From an uncultured Collinsella sp. (GTDB lineage Bacteria > Actinomycetota > Coriobacteriia > Coriobacteriales > Coriobacteriaceae): a DNA stretch of 52,339 bases. The stretch spans positions 1 through 52,339 of the forward strand of contig CAJKFS010000014.1 in assembly GCA_905199225.1 (NCBI GenBank), read 5' to 3'. The notes beneath the pieces were generated by a model. The model was not told where the DNA came from. It saw nothing but the letters and a program-made list of their open reading frames with translations, and made no database searches. Of the stretch, positions 17,648-25,459 are shown in pieces (positions within the stretch are counted from its first letter, which is position 1; each line of letters starts with the position of its first letter). The translations under genes and the position numbers were made by a program.

Positions 17648-17929
17648 TTAGTGCGGCCTGTCCGTGTTTTGTTTCTGGCTGCGTTTGATGTGCAGACCGA
17701 GGCCGGCGGTCCCCGCGCCTGCTGCTGCGGCGCCTGCTGCCAAGAGCCATCGTCTGTCGCCTGTCTGCGCCAACGGTTCCTCGCGGTCGCCGCGGTCGAG
17801 CTCCGAGAGGTCGACCGTCACTTGCGTGGCGGCCTGCACCTGTTCTTGCTGGGCAAAGGCCATGGCTGGCCCAAACGCTAGGATGCTGACGGCGGCGGCC
17901 AGGGCGACAGCCTTATGCCGTGTGCGCAC
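17648..17929 (-). CDS. Small wall-anchored protein with LAQTG sorting signal
   Basis: From the GTG at 17929 this is a 93-aa protein. It has a signal peptide (KAVALAAAVSILAFGPAMAFA), a short mature region of about 35 residues, then LAQTG, a hydrophobic stretch (WLLAAGAAAAGAGTAGLGL) and a basic tail (IKRSQK). This is a complete sortase substrate layout. The LAxTG form is the one recognised by class E sortases of actinobacteria. The open frame extends to a TTG at 17959, but GTG puts the signal peptide at the N-terminus. It overlaps the preceding gene by 17 nt, so coupling is likely. No sortase gene is in the window. The tiny mature domain makes an anchor or scaffold role plausible. Confidence 0.75.
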   Translation of the reverse strand: MRTRHKAVALAAAVSILAFGPAMAFAQQEQVQAATQVTVDLSELDRGDREEPLAQTGDRRWLLAAGAAAAGAGTAGLGLHIKRSQKQNTDRPH

Positions 17930-18512
17930 CGGGCTCGACCGTCCAGGTGATCGTTGCAACCTGATCGCCTTCGCCGGTTACGCGGAAGATGTCGCGCGTG
18001 ACGCGGGCGACGTTTCCGCTTGTCTTGAGCTTAATTTTGTCCTTGCTGCCGGCAATGCCCTGGTAGCCCATGTCGAAGGCTGCATTCTTGGAAAGATCGA
18101 GGCCCGTCCCCTGCGTTGCGGCGCTGGCGTTCTGGAGTGCGCCGTCGGGGCCGACCTTAAAGTCGATGGAGTTCTGTGCGGTTCCGGCTTTGGCGTCGGC
18201 AGCAATGGTCCAGGTGTTCATGGCGTCGATCTTCATGTTGGTGACATGGATGCCGTAGGCCGAATGATTGTCGATGGTGGTCGCGTCTTCTGAGGGGCCC
18301 TGAAGCGTGCCGTCGGCCTTGGCGACGAAGGGAATAACCGTCGGAACTTTGAACTCAACGTTGTCGATCTCGGTCCTGACCATTACTTTCGTGGTTCCAA
18401 CGCGCCCGGCTGCCATAGCTGGCGTCGGGGCGGCGCCCATTGCGAGCGCGAGCGCGAGCCCTGCGCCCACGACGAGCGCTCTGGCTCCGTTCATGTTCCT
18501 GGTGATGTCCAT
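17913..18512 (-). CDS. Secreted beta-rich protein of unknown function
   Basis: This 199-aa exported protein has a signal peptide (ALVVGAGLALALAMGAAPTP, cut near AMA-AG). The mature part reads as beta strands (TTKVMVRTEIDNVEFKVPTV, then IPFVAKADGTLQGPSEDATT) and ends ATITWTVEPGAHTA. The overall layout, a short strand-rich domain starting with a VPTxIPF motif, resembles small extracellular subunits found beside anchored proteins in Gram-positive bacteria, but no family was firmly recognised. It has AAAGGA before the ATG and overlaps the LAQTG gene. It lacks its own anchor, so it may be secreted or held by a partner. Confidence 0.68.
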   Translation of the reverse strand: MDITRNMNGARALVVGAGLALALAMGAAPTPAMAAGRVGTTKVMVRTEIDNVEFKVPTVIPFVAKADGTLQGPSEDATTIDNHSAYGIHVTNMKIDAMNTWTIAADAKAGTAQNSIDFKVGPDGALQNASAATQGTGLDLSKNAAFDMGYQGIAGSKDKIKLKTSGNVARVTRDIFRVTGEGDQVATITWTVEPGAHTA

Positions 18513-18602
18513 GGTCGTTCCTTTCTATTCGCCGCGGGCCGTCCCCGCGATGATTGGACGAATGCTGGTGAATTGCGTGCGGTGCCGCGTCGGCCGGAAA
18601 AG

Positions 18603-19112
18603 CTAGTTCTCGGCTTGCTCAACCCGCACCTTGACACGTGTCGGATTGCCGTGGCTGTCGAGGGTCTTGGCATCGAGTGCCTGGATCTCGATGTACGCCT
18701 CGCCTTCTTTGATGTCGCCGGCGGGGCACGTTTCGATTGTCTTGCCGGTCTCGACCACACCGGATTCGTACATGGTCTCGTCGTTTTGGATGACGCGGAA
18801 TCGCTGGGGAAATTTATTGTCTTGGACGTTTTGCACGTTGACGCGCAGCTTGCCGTCCTCCTGCAGCTGAGCGACCGGTGCGACCGAAATCGTCATCATG
18901 TTGTCGCGGACGATGGCGTCGAGCTCATCTTGGATTTCCTGACGCGTTTTGCCCTCGGCCGTCGTAACCGAAGCGCCCGCCTCGGGTACGGGCTGCGACT
19001 GCCAAGCGTATAGTCCTACGGCGACAAGGGCACAGACGATGGCCAAACAGGCAAGGATGAGCTTCTTGCGACGACCCAGGCCTGCAAAGTGGGGTGGCTT
19101 CTTCGCGCTCAT
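18603..19112 (-). CDS. Single-pass membrane protein with extracytoplasmic beta domain
   Basis: The true start is the ATG at 19110-19112, overlapping the stop of the upstream 98-aa gene as ATGA; the frame continuing to 19550 is not coding. The 169-aa protein has a basic N-terminus (GLGRRKKLI), one transmembrane helix (LACLAIVCALVAVGLYAW) and an outside domain. That domain reads as an immunoglobulin-like set of strands: VAQLQEDGKLRVNVQNVQDN, then FPQRFRVIQNDETMYESGVV and a final VKVRVEQAEN. It has no known catalytic motif. Its position suggests it is a membrane-bound partner for the secreted proteins encoded downstream. Confidence 0.72.
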   Translation of the reverse strand: MSAKKPPHFAGLGRRKKLILACLAIVCALVAVGLYAWQSQPVPEAGASVTTAEGKTRQEIQDELDAIVRDNMMTISVAPVAQLQEDGKLRVNVQNVQDNKFPQRFRVIQNDETMYESGVVETGKTIETCPAGDIKEGEAYIEIQALDAKTLDSHGNPTRVKVRVEQAEN

Positions 19113-19405
19113 GCGGCATCCTTGGCGGTATAGATGCGCGCAAAGGTGGACGGGTTCGCTCCAAAGAGCATGTGAAGCATCAGGCGGCGTGAGTAGACAA
19201 GCTCGTCGAAGTCGGGAGGGAGCTCGATGTCGTGGATATGCGCGATGCGGTGGGCGAGCGCCGAGAACGACTCGGGGTCGCAGATCACATCGGTGGTAAC
19301 GTGGTAGACCGTCGTATCGGGGAATGCCTCTTCGTCGAAAGGCAGGAGATGGGGATCGTCGTCGACTTCGATGGCGATGCCGTACTGGGGCCAGTAATAT
19401 GCCAT
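19109..19405 (-). CDS. Small cytoplasmic protein of unknown function heading the surface cluster
   Basis: This 98-aa acidic soluble protein has a good GGAGG ribosome site before the ATG and a 4-nt overlap with the next gene, supporting it as real. It starts MAYYWPQYGIAIEVDDDPHL and has no signal peptide or transmembrane segment. The sequence looks like a compact alpha/beta fold with a conserved-looking LLPFDEEAFPDTTVYHVTTD strand pair. The aromatic start followed by a beta strand and a DDDPH turn slightly recalls small nuclease-like folds, but no catalytic assignment is justified. Confidence 0.65.
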   Translation of the reverse strand: MAYYWPQYGIAIEVDDDPHLLPFDEEAFPDTTVYHVTTDVICDPESFSALAHRIAHIHDIELPPDFDELVYSRRLMLHMLFGANPSTFARIYTAKDAA

Positions 19406-19751
19406 GGGAACCTCCCTGCTTCTGGGGCCAAAACTTCTGTCGGTTTTGGCTGTCGATGCCGACGGTATCAGCCACTACTTGACCAATTGCTGACCAAATG
19501 CTTGACGGATTGGTGTCTCCGCAGGTAAAAGGCGGCAAAAAATACTCCAACTTTTTTCAAGCGACAATCGCGCGGTCGGCGACGGCGGGGCCATATGTGT
19601 CAAAAGCATCGTCTGCCGAGGAAATCAAGCCGCTCGCCGAATTGTACGAACGTAAAAATCGCCAATTATGGAGACGGTCTCGAACGCGTCGACGAAACGA
19701 TGCGGTAACATCTCCCTGCAAACACTGTAGTTAGCTAAAGGGGGAGTTCGC
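19406..19751. promoter_or_regulatory. Divergent regulatory region, surface cluster / lct-like operon
   Basis: This 346-bp gap separates diverging operons. A hairpin GCCAAAAC/GTTTTGGC (19427-19450) lies in the leader of the surface cluster, close upstream of its GGAGG. Next to it three TTGAC-like boxes run in tandem (TTGACCAATTGC, TGACCAAATGC, TTGACGG; 19479-19508), a possible operator array. Nothing coding is supported. Confidence 0.35.
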
Positions 19752-21353
19752 GTGTCTGCAACCATCAAACCCTTCACCGACGAGTTCGAAGAGTATGGTC
19801 GCGATGAGTCTCGCGCATCGGGCGAAGCATCGAGCATCTCGTTTCCGACAACGGAAGACGAGGTCCGTGCCATTTTGGAAAAGCTCCATGCCGAGCGTGT
19901 CCCGGTAACGGTTCAGGGCGCCCGAACCGGCCTTGCCGCCGGTGCCGTGCCCCACGGCGGGCATATCCTCAATACTTCCCGTATGAATCGCTACTTGGGC
20001 CTTCGCCGCGATGAACAAGGCCAATTTCTGCTGCGCGTGGAGCCGGGCGTTGTGCTCTCGGAGCTGCGCAAGCAGCTGAGCAAGAAGGTGCTGCCGACTG
20101 CTGGTTGGGACCAGGCATCGCTTGAGGCCTACGAGGAGTTCCAAGAGGCCCCCGAGCAGTTCTTTCCCACCGATCCCACCGAGGCATCTGCCTGTCTGGG
20201 CGGCATGGCGGCATGTAACGCCTCTGGTGCCCGCAGCTACGCCTACGGTCCCATGCGCCCACATATCACGGGACTCCACGTCGCGCTGGCTGATGGCGAT
20301 TTGCTTGAGCTTCAGCGCGGCGAGGCTTTTGCCCAGGGCCGCCACCTGTCGCTCGTGACGGCAGTGGGCCGTACGCTCGAGCTCGATCTTCCCGGCTATA
20401 CCATGCCCAAGACAAAAAATGCCTCAGGCTATTTCGTTGCGGACGAAATGGACGCCATCGACCTCTTTATCGGTGCTTGTGGCACGCTCGGCGTTATCAC
20501 CGAGCTCGAGATTGCCCTGCAGGCGGCGCCTGCGGTCGTTTGGGGTGTGAGCTGCTTTTTCAATAGCGAAGACAAGGCCGTGTCCTTTACCGATTCCATG
20601 CGTCCCGTCCTGTCCCATGCGGCTGCCATCGAGTACTTCGACGCTGGCGCCCTGGATATTCTACGTCGCCAGCGCGAGCAGTCGACGGCGTTTGCCTCGC
20701 TGCCGGCGCTCGACAAAGAGGCCAAGGTCTGTGTCTACGTGGAGCTCGACTGCGATGACGAGGCCCAGGCGACCGAGGAACTGTACCACCTGGGATGGGT
20801 GCTCGAGTTTGCGGGTGGCCGCGACGATGCGACATGGGTCGCGCGCACCGAGGTTGATCGCGAGTGCCAGCGGTTCTTCCGCCATGCGGTCCCCGAGAGC
20901 GTCAACATGCTTATCGACGAGCGTCGCCGCACGGATCCCACCATCACCAAACTGGGTTCGGACATGTCGGTGCCCAATGCACGCCTTGCCGATGTCGTGG
21001 CCCTCTATCGCCGCACACTGGCCGAAAGCGGGCTTGAATCTGCTGCCTGGGGGCACATCGGTAACAACCATCTGCATGTGAACATCCTGCCGCGCGATGC
21101 GCAGGACTACCGTCGCGGTGGCGAGCTGTTTGCCCAGTGGGCTGCGGAGGTAACGGCTATGGGCGGTGCCGTTTCTGCCGAGCACGGCGTCGGCAAGATC
21201 AAGGCGGGCTTCTTAGAGACGATGTACGGTCACGAGGCCATGGTCGAGTCGGCGCGGCTCAAGCTCCAGCTCGATCCCGACGGGCAGCTGGGTCGCGGCA
21301 ACCTGTTTTCGGAGAAGCTCTTGGATGAGCTCGTCCAGAAAGGGGGCGCGTGA
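19752..21353 (+). CDS. FAD-binding 2-hydroxyacid (lactate/glycolate) dehydrogenase, LctD/GlcD type
   Basis: This 533-aa flavoprotein starts at a GTG behind AAAGGGGGAG. The N-terminal FAD-binding type 4 (PCMH) domain shows VPVTVQGARTGLAAGAVPHG, LRVEPGVVLSELRKQL and LGGMAACNASGARSYAYGPM. The C-terminal FAD-oxidase domain ends with GHIGNNHLHVNILP and AEHGVGKIKAGFL, the metal- and substrate-binding histidine region of D-lactate/glycolate dehydrogenases. It is directly followed, with overlap or near-abutment, by EtfB and a ferredoxin-fused EtfA, as in the electron-confurcating lactate dehydrogenase (LctBCD) of Acetobacterium woodii. The likely reaction is NAD-dependent lactate oxidation driven by reduced ferredoxin; the exact hydroxyacid is inferred. 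Confidence 0.88.
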   Translation: MSATIKPFTDEFEEYGRDESRASGEASSISFPTTEDEVRAILEKLHAERVPVTVQGARTGLAAGAVPHGGHILNTSRMNRYLGLRRDEQGQFLLRVEPGVVLSELRKQLSKKVLPTAGWDQASLEAYEEFQEAPEQFFPTDPTEASACLGGMAACNASGARSYAYGPMRPHITGLHVALADGDLLELQRGEAFAQGRHLSLVTAVGRTLELDLPGYTMPKTKNASGYFVADEMDAIDLFIGACGTLGVITELEIALQAAPAVVWGVSCFFNSEDKAVSFTDSMRPVLSHAAAIEYFDAGALDILRRQREQSTAFASLPALDKEAKVCVYVELDCDDEAQATEELYHLGWVLEFAGGRDDATWVARTEVDRECQRFFRHAVPESVNMLIDERRRTDPTITKLGSDMSVPNARLADVVALYRRTLAESGLESAAWGHIGNNHLHVNILPRDAQDYRRGGELFAQWAAEVTAMGGAVSAEHGVGKIKAGFLETMYGHEAMVESARLKLQLDPDGQLGRGNLFSEKLLDELVQKGGA

Positions 21354-21355
21354 AG

Positions 21356-22171
21356 ATGAGCGAATTCCATATGGTGGTGTGCGTCAAGGCGGTGCCGGGA
21401 AGCACCGAGGTCAAGATGGACCCCAAAACCAATACCATCGTGCGTGACGGCAAGCAGGCGGTTATCAATCCGTTCGATGCAAGCGCTCTGGAATGCGCTC
21501 TGTCGCTCAAGGACGACTTTATCGGCTTTGGCATGGATGTGCGCGTGACGGTGGTGTCGATGGGCATCCCCGCGACCGAGTCGCTGCTGCGCGACTGCAT
21601 CGCCCGAGGCGCCGACGACGCGCTGCTGCTGACCGATCGCGCCTTTGCAGGTGCCGATACCCTGGCGACCACCTATGCTCTCAAATGCGGCATCGAGGCG
21701 CTCGACGAGGACTTCGACCTGCTCATCTGCGGCAAGATGGCGGTGGATGGCGATACGGCCCAGATTGGTCCCGAGCTTGCCGGTGCCCTTGAGATTCCCT
21801 GCGTGACCGACGTGAGTTGCGTGCAGAGCGCGGGCTTTACGACTTGCGGCTCGCTGGCGCTTGTCCACGGCTGTGACGCCGGCGAGGAAACGGTATATCT
21901 GGAGATGCCATGCGCGATGACGACTGCCAAGGAGATTGGCCAGCTGCGCATGCCGAGTATTGCTGGCATTCGCGCGGCCGAGGAAGCGGACGTGCGCGTG
22001 GTCGGCGCTGCCGACGTGAACGCCGATCCCTCGCGTTGCGGTCTTGCCGGTTCGCCGACGCAGGTCGTGCGCTCGTTTGTGCCCGACCGCGACCAAACGT
22101 GTGAGGCCGTTGAGGGCACGGCGTCCGAGCAGGCGGCAAAACTCGCCAAGATTATCGAGGAGATGGCATAG
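21356..22171 (+). CDS. etfB: Electron transfer flavoprotein beta subunit (EtfB), bifurcating type likely
   Basis: EtfB subunits hold FAD or AMP and relay electrons between a dehydrogenase and EtfA. This 271-aa copy starts HMVVCVKAVPGSTEVKMDP and has VINPFDASALECALSLKD and the nucleotide-binding DGDTAQIGPELAGAL. The ATG at 21356 sits 9 nt after AAAGGGGG, better spaced than the GTG at 21350 that overlaps the upstream stop. Placed between an FAD oxidase and a ferredoxin-fused EtfA, it is probably the flavin-bifurcating site of an Lct-like complex. That the bound cofactor is FAD instead of AMP is inferred from context only. Confidence 0.88.
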   Translation: MSEFHMVVCVKAVPGSTEVKMDPKTNTIVRDGKQAVINPFDASALECALSLKDDFIGFGMDVRVTVVSMGIPATESLLRDCIARGADDALLLTDRAFAGADTLATTYALKCGIEALDEDFDLLICGKMAVDGDTAQIGPELAGALEIPCVTDVSCVQSAGFTTCGSLALVHGCDAGEETVYLEMPCAMTTAKEIGQLRMPSIAGIRAAEEADVRVVGAADVNADPSRCGLAGSPTQVVRSFVPDRDQTCEAVEGTASEQAAKLAKIIEEMA

Positions 22172-23377
22172 ATGAGCGGACTGATTATCGATAGCGAAGC
22201 CTGTATCGGCTGCGGTCGCTGCGTTCGCGCTTGCGCCTCGGGCGGTATTGTGGTGGAGGGTGAGCGCCCCAATCGCTGTGCCCACGTAACCGACGGCTGC
22301 ATCCTGTGCGGCGGGTGCGTCGACGCCTGTCCCGTCAACGCCATCTCGATCGAGCGCGATGAGGCCACCGGTGCGGCAGACCTTGACGCATATCGAGACA
22401 TTTGGGTCTTCGTGCAAACTGACGAGCACGATGCCGTGGCATCCGTGGCCTTCGAGCTCATGGGCAAGGGGCGCGAGCTTGCCGATGCCCGCGGCTGCCG
22501 CTTGGTGGCGCTGGTCGGCATGAGCCCCGAGAGCTCGCTCGAGGAGCTTGAGCATCTGGTTTGCGCCGGCGCCGACGAAATTATGGTCTGTCGCGACGAG
22601 CGCCTGCGCCAAAACGATGCAGAGGTTTACGCCCGCCTGATCTGCGATTTGGTAGCCGAGCGCAAGCCCGAGGCTATTCTGTACGGCGCGACCGCCTTTG
22701 GCCGCGAGCTGGCACCTGGCGTTGCCGTGCGCCTGCAGACGGGTCTTACGGCCGATTGCACCGTGCTTTCGATGGATACGGAGCCGGGCCTGCTGCAGCA
22801 GACGCGCCCGGCGTTTGGCGGCAACCTGATGGCTACCATCGTTTGTCCCAACCACCGCCCTCAGATGGCGACGGTACGTCCCGGCATCTTTAAGGCGCCC
22901 GACTTCGACTACGGCCGTCCCGGCACGATCACCCAGGTAACGCTTGCGGATGACGTTAAAGCTCGCGTCGAGATCTCGATTCCCGCCGAGGAGTGGGGGC
23001 AGCAGGCCTCGATTGCCGATGCCGAGCGTCTGGTCGTGGTGGGTCGCGGTATCGGCTCCAAGAAAAACCTGCCTCTGATGCGAAAGCTCGCCGAGGCTCT
23101 TGGCGCCGAGCTTGGCTGCACGCGCCCTGTCGTGGAGGCCGGCTGGTTGGAGTATCGCCATCAGATTGGCCAGACGGGCGTATCGGTTTCGCCCAAGCTT
23201 CTCGTAAGTATCGGTGTCTCGGGTGCCATCCAGCATCTTGCCGGCATCGGTGGAGCGGAGTGCATTATCGCCATCAACGAGGACCCGGATGCCCCCATCT
23301 TTGGCGCCGCCCAGTACAAGGTTGTCGGCGACGCCGTCGAGGTTGTCGAGGAGCTACTGGCCCAGCTTGAGCGCTAG
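22172..23377 (+). CDS. etfA: Electron transfer flavoprotein alpha subunit with N-terminal 2[4Fe-4S] ferredoxin domain
   Basis: The 401-aa protein begins with two complete cluster motifs, CIGCGRCVRAC (residues 11-21) and CILCGGCVDACP near residues 45-56. A normal EtfA follows. The C-terminal FAD domain has VGRGIGSKKNLPLMRKLAEA, QIGQTGVSVSPKLLVSIGVS and IIAINEDPDAPIFGAAQYKV. The ferredoxin extension is the hallmark of EtfA partners in LctC- and CarE-type bifurcating complexes. It starts one base after the EtfB stop and overlaps the stop of the convergent HD gene by 4 bp. No terminator is evident at this convergence. Confidence 0.93.
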   Translation: MSGLIIDSEACIGCGRCVRACASGGIVVEGERPNRCAHVTDGCILCGGCVDACPVNAISIERDEATGAADLDAYRDIWVFVQTDEHDAVASVAFELMGKGRELADARGCRLVALVGMSPESSLEELEHLVCAGADEIMVCRDERLRQNDAEVYARLICDLVAERKPEAILYGATAFGRELAPGVAVRLQTGLTADCTVLSMDTEPGLLQQTRPAFGGNLMATIVCPNHRPQMATVRPGIFKAPDFDYGRPGTITQVTLADDVKARVEISIPAEEWGQQASIADAERLVVVGRGIGSKKNLPLMRKLAEALGAELGCTRPVVEAGWLEYRHQIGQTGVSVSPKLLVSIGVSGAIQHLAGIGGAECIIAINEDPDAPIFGAAQYKVVGDAVEVVEELLAQLER

Positions 23378-24186
23378 GCACGCGCCAGCCAGGAGCGCGT
23401 CTCGTTCTTGAGGCGCTCCCAGGTCGCCTGTGTGGCGGGATCGGTAAAGGGCCGTTTAATGCCAAAGGGTGCGTCGAGCAGGCGGTAGATATCGCCTTGT
23501 TCGCGCGCCAGCGCGCGACTTGCGGGATAGACAAGTTCAAACATAAAGCAGATGAGCCCTGCCAGGAAGTCTGCCGGCTCGTCGCGCTCATCGCGTGCAA
23601 CGCAGCGGTGCTCGTCAAAGGCGGCAAGTGTCGGCGACGAGAAATGACTGGAAAGAAACGTCTTCTCGTCCACCTTGAGGATGGTATCGACGGTGCTGTC
23701 GGCGATGGTGCGCATAATGTCGACCTTATCGCCGTCGCGCACGATATCGCAGAAGCGCCGTGTGCGCTCATCGAGCTCCTCGGGTAGTCGAAAGTCGCTG
23801 TGATAGGCGATGCTCGCGCGGATGAGCTCGTCGTTCTCGTCGGCCTCAATAAAATCTCGGATGCTCGTCGTGGCAGGCGCGTCGGCGGGGTTCTCACCAA
23901 AGAGGACCTCGACGCCCAACGCCGCATGGCTCATGCTCTCGGCATCTTTAAAGGTGTCCCAGCGTCGCAGCTGCTCAAAGCGGCCCATATCGTGTAGTAG
24001 GCCGCAAAGCCATGCCAGGTCAATATCTTCTGACGACCAGCCCTGCTCGCGCGCTACGGCATCGCATGCCTCGGCCACGTGGTACGTATGCTCGATTTTG
24101 AGCGCGATGCGTGGGTTTGTGGCGTCGTAGGCATCGGTGTAGCTTTTGAAGGCCGCGCGCGCCCGGTCTTGATCGATAGCTGTCAT
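23374..24186 (-). CDS. HD-domain phosphohydrolase
   Basis: This 270-aa protein carries a metal-binding HD pattern: histidines at residues 33/36 (EHTYHVAEAC), HD at 65-66 (LLHDMGRFEQ) and a later conserved DGDKVDIMRTI aspartate. It resembles predicted HD phosphohydrolases of Firmicutes and Actinobacteria; the substrate (nucleotide or phosphoester) is unknown. There is no partner domain such as GGDEF or RelA synthetase. AGGAAG precedes the ATG. Its stop overlaps that of etfA from the opposite strand, and it diverges from azlCD through a 126-bp gap. Confidence 0.8.
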   Translation of the reverse strand: MTAIDQDRARAAFKSYTDAYDATNPRIALKIEHTYHVAEACDAVAREQGWSSEDIDLAWLCGLLHDMGRFEQLRRWDTFKDAESMSHAALGVEVLFGENPADAPATTSIRDFIEADENDELIRASIAYHSDFRLPEELDERTRRFCDIVRDGDKVDIMRTIADSTVDTILKVDEKTFLSSHFSSPTLAAFDEHRCVARDERDEPADFLAGLICFMFELVYPASRALAREQGDIYRLLDAPFGIKRPFTDPATQATWERLKNETRSWLARA

Positions 24187-24312
24187 AATGACTTCCTAAA
24201 AAGTTGTGTCTTTCGATCCGGTGGCAATTGTAGGCGAACTCGGTTGCTGTCGGATGATGATTCTGCCGTGTCGCTACATGCGGCTCGGAGACCTTGTCAG
24301 GATGAGAAGCGT

Positions 24313-25005
24313 ATGGTGCTCAAAATCGTTAGAACCGTCTGGCCAGTGATGCTTACCTATGTTGCAATAGGCGCGCCGTGCGGAATGATCATGGGGCAGA
24401 CGGGAATGGAGCCCTGGATGGTCTTTGCCCTGAGCAGCACGTTTGTGACGGGCAGCGGCCAGTTTATGATCTGCAATCTTTGGCTGGCGGGCGTACCGGC
24501 ACCTTCGATTATCGCGAGCGTTGCCGCCATCTCCTCGCGTTTTGCGCTTTACTCGGCATCGATCGCGCCGCATCTGAGGGGTGCCTCGAAGCGTCAGACG
24601 CTGGCTGTTGCCGCGACACTTACCGAGGAGGCATATGGCATCTCGCTTGCCAAGTTGGTTGAAGGGGAGGATTGGGGTCCGCTCGAGTCTTTTGTGCTCA
24701 ACGCGATCCTCATCGCGACATGGGGCGTTTCGTGCACGATGGGCGCCGTTGTCGGCACTGTTGTCGATGTCTCCACCGCTATTGCGGGCTTTGTCTGCAC
24801 ATCGCTTTTTATCTGCCTGCTCTTTTCGCAGCGGCTGTCGCGCGGCAACGTTGTCGCGGCGGTGTCGGGCGCGGTGTCCGTCGCCGTATGCAAGTTCTTG
24901 GGCCTCACGAATATTGCCGTGCCGGCAAGCGTCGTGGTCGGCATTGCCATTGCGCTGGCGTGCGATGCTGTATTTGACGGAAGAGGTGCCCGCGATGCCC
25001 GTTAA
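24313..25005 (+). CDS. azlC: AzlC family branched-chain amino acid exporter, large subunit
   Basis: AzlC with its small partner AzlD exports branched-chain amino acids. The ATG at 24313 gives 230 aa, the usual AzlC length; the frame upstream lies antisense to the HD gene and is not used. Multi-pass membrane character is clear, with VWPVMLTYVAIGAPCGMIMG at the start, SSTFVTGSGQFM and the family-typical LTEEAYGISLAKL loop. The AzlD start lies 11 nt before its stop, so the two are translationally coupled. Substrate is taken from the family. Confidence 0.88.
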   Translation: MVLKIVRTVWPVMLTYVAIGAPCGMIMGQTGMEPWMVFALSSTFVTGSGQFMICNLWLAGVPAPSIIASVAAISSRFALYSASIAPHLRGASKRQTLAVAATLTEEAYGISLAKLVEGEDWGPLESFVLNAILIATWGVSCTMGAVVGTVVDVSTAIAGFVCTSLFICLLFSQRLSRGNVVAAVSGAVSVAVCKFLGLTNIAVPASVVVGIAIALACDAVFDGRGARDAR

Positions 25006-25318
25006 CGAGTTCTTGGTTCTGTGGCTGTCGTCGTGGGCTGCTATCGCGTTCTTTCGCATCGCGCCGGCGTTCGCCTTGCGCGGGCGGACCCTGTCGCCCC
25101 GCATTACCGAGGCCCTAGGCTATATCCCGCCCGCTGCCTTTGCCGCGCTGGTCGCCAACGACTTGGTGAACCCCGGCGCGTTCGACGCGGGACTCTGGCC
25201 TGCCTTGGTTCCCTGGATTGCGGCCGCCGGCGTCGTGGCGGTGGCAATCAAGACAAAGTCGATGTTGTGGTGCTGCGTTTCGGGCATCGTGTTCTATATC
25301 GTTTTGAGCCTCGTATAG
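24995..25318 (+). CDS. azlD: AzlD family small membrane subunit
   Basis: This 107-aa protein has four hydrophobic segments and the AzlD-type YIPPAAFAALVANDLVNPGA stretch. The ATG at 24995 has GGAAGAGG about 8 nt upstream and overlaps azlC by 11 nt. The longer open frame starting inside azlC is an out-of-frame extension. With AzlC it should form a two-component amino acid exporter. A livKHMGF importer for the same substrate class lies 12 kb away. Confidence 0.85.
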   Translation: MPVNEFLVLWLSSWAAIAFFRIAPAFALRGRTLSPRITEALGYIPPAAFAALVANDLVNPGAFDAGLWPALVPWIAAAGVVAVAIKTKSMLWCCVSGIVFYIVLSLV

Positions 25319-25459
25319 GAGCAGGACGCGTTATCGTCCCGGCCTATCGAATCGAATTTCTCACCGAGGCGGTCTGCTTCTTCTGGTACCATGGTCAAAC
25401 TTTACTGTAGCAAAGCGTGACGTGGGCTTTTGTACCCCGTCAGCGGAAATGGGGGTTTC

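Noticed and set aside
18603..19550. A 315-aa protein from the longest reading frame
   Set aside because: The first 146 codons overlap the 98-aa gene in another frame; ATGA coupling and the transmembrane start support the ATG at 19112.
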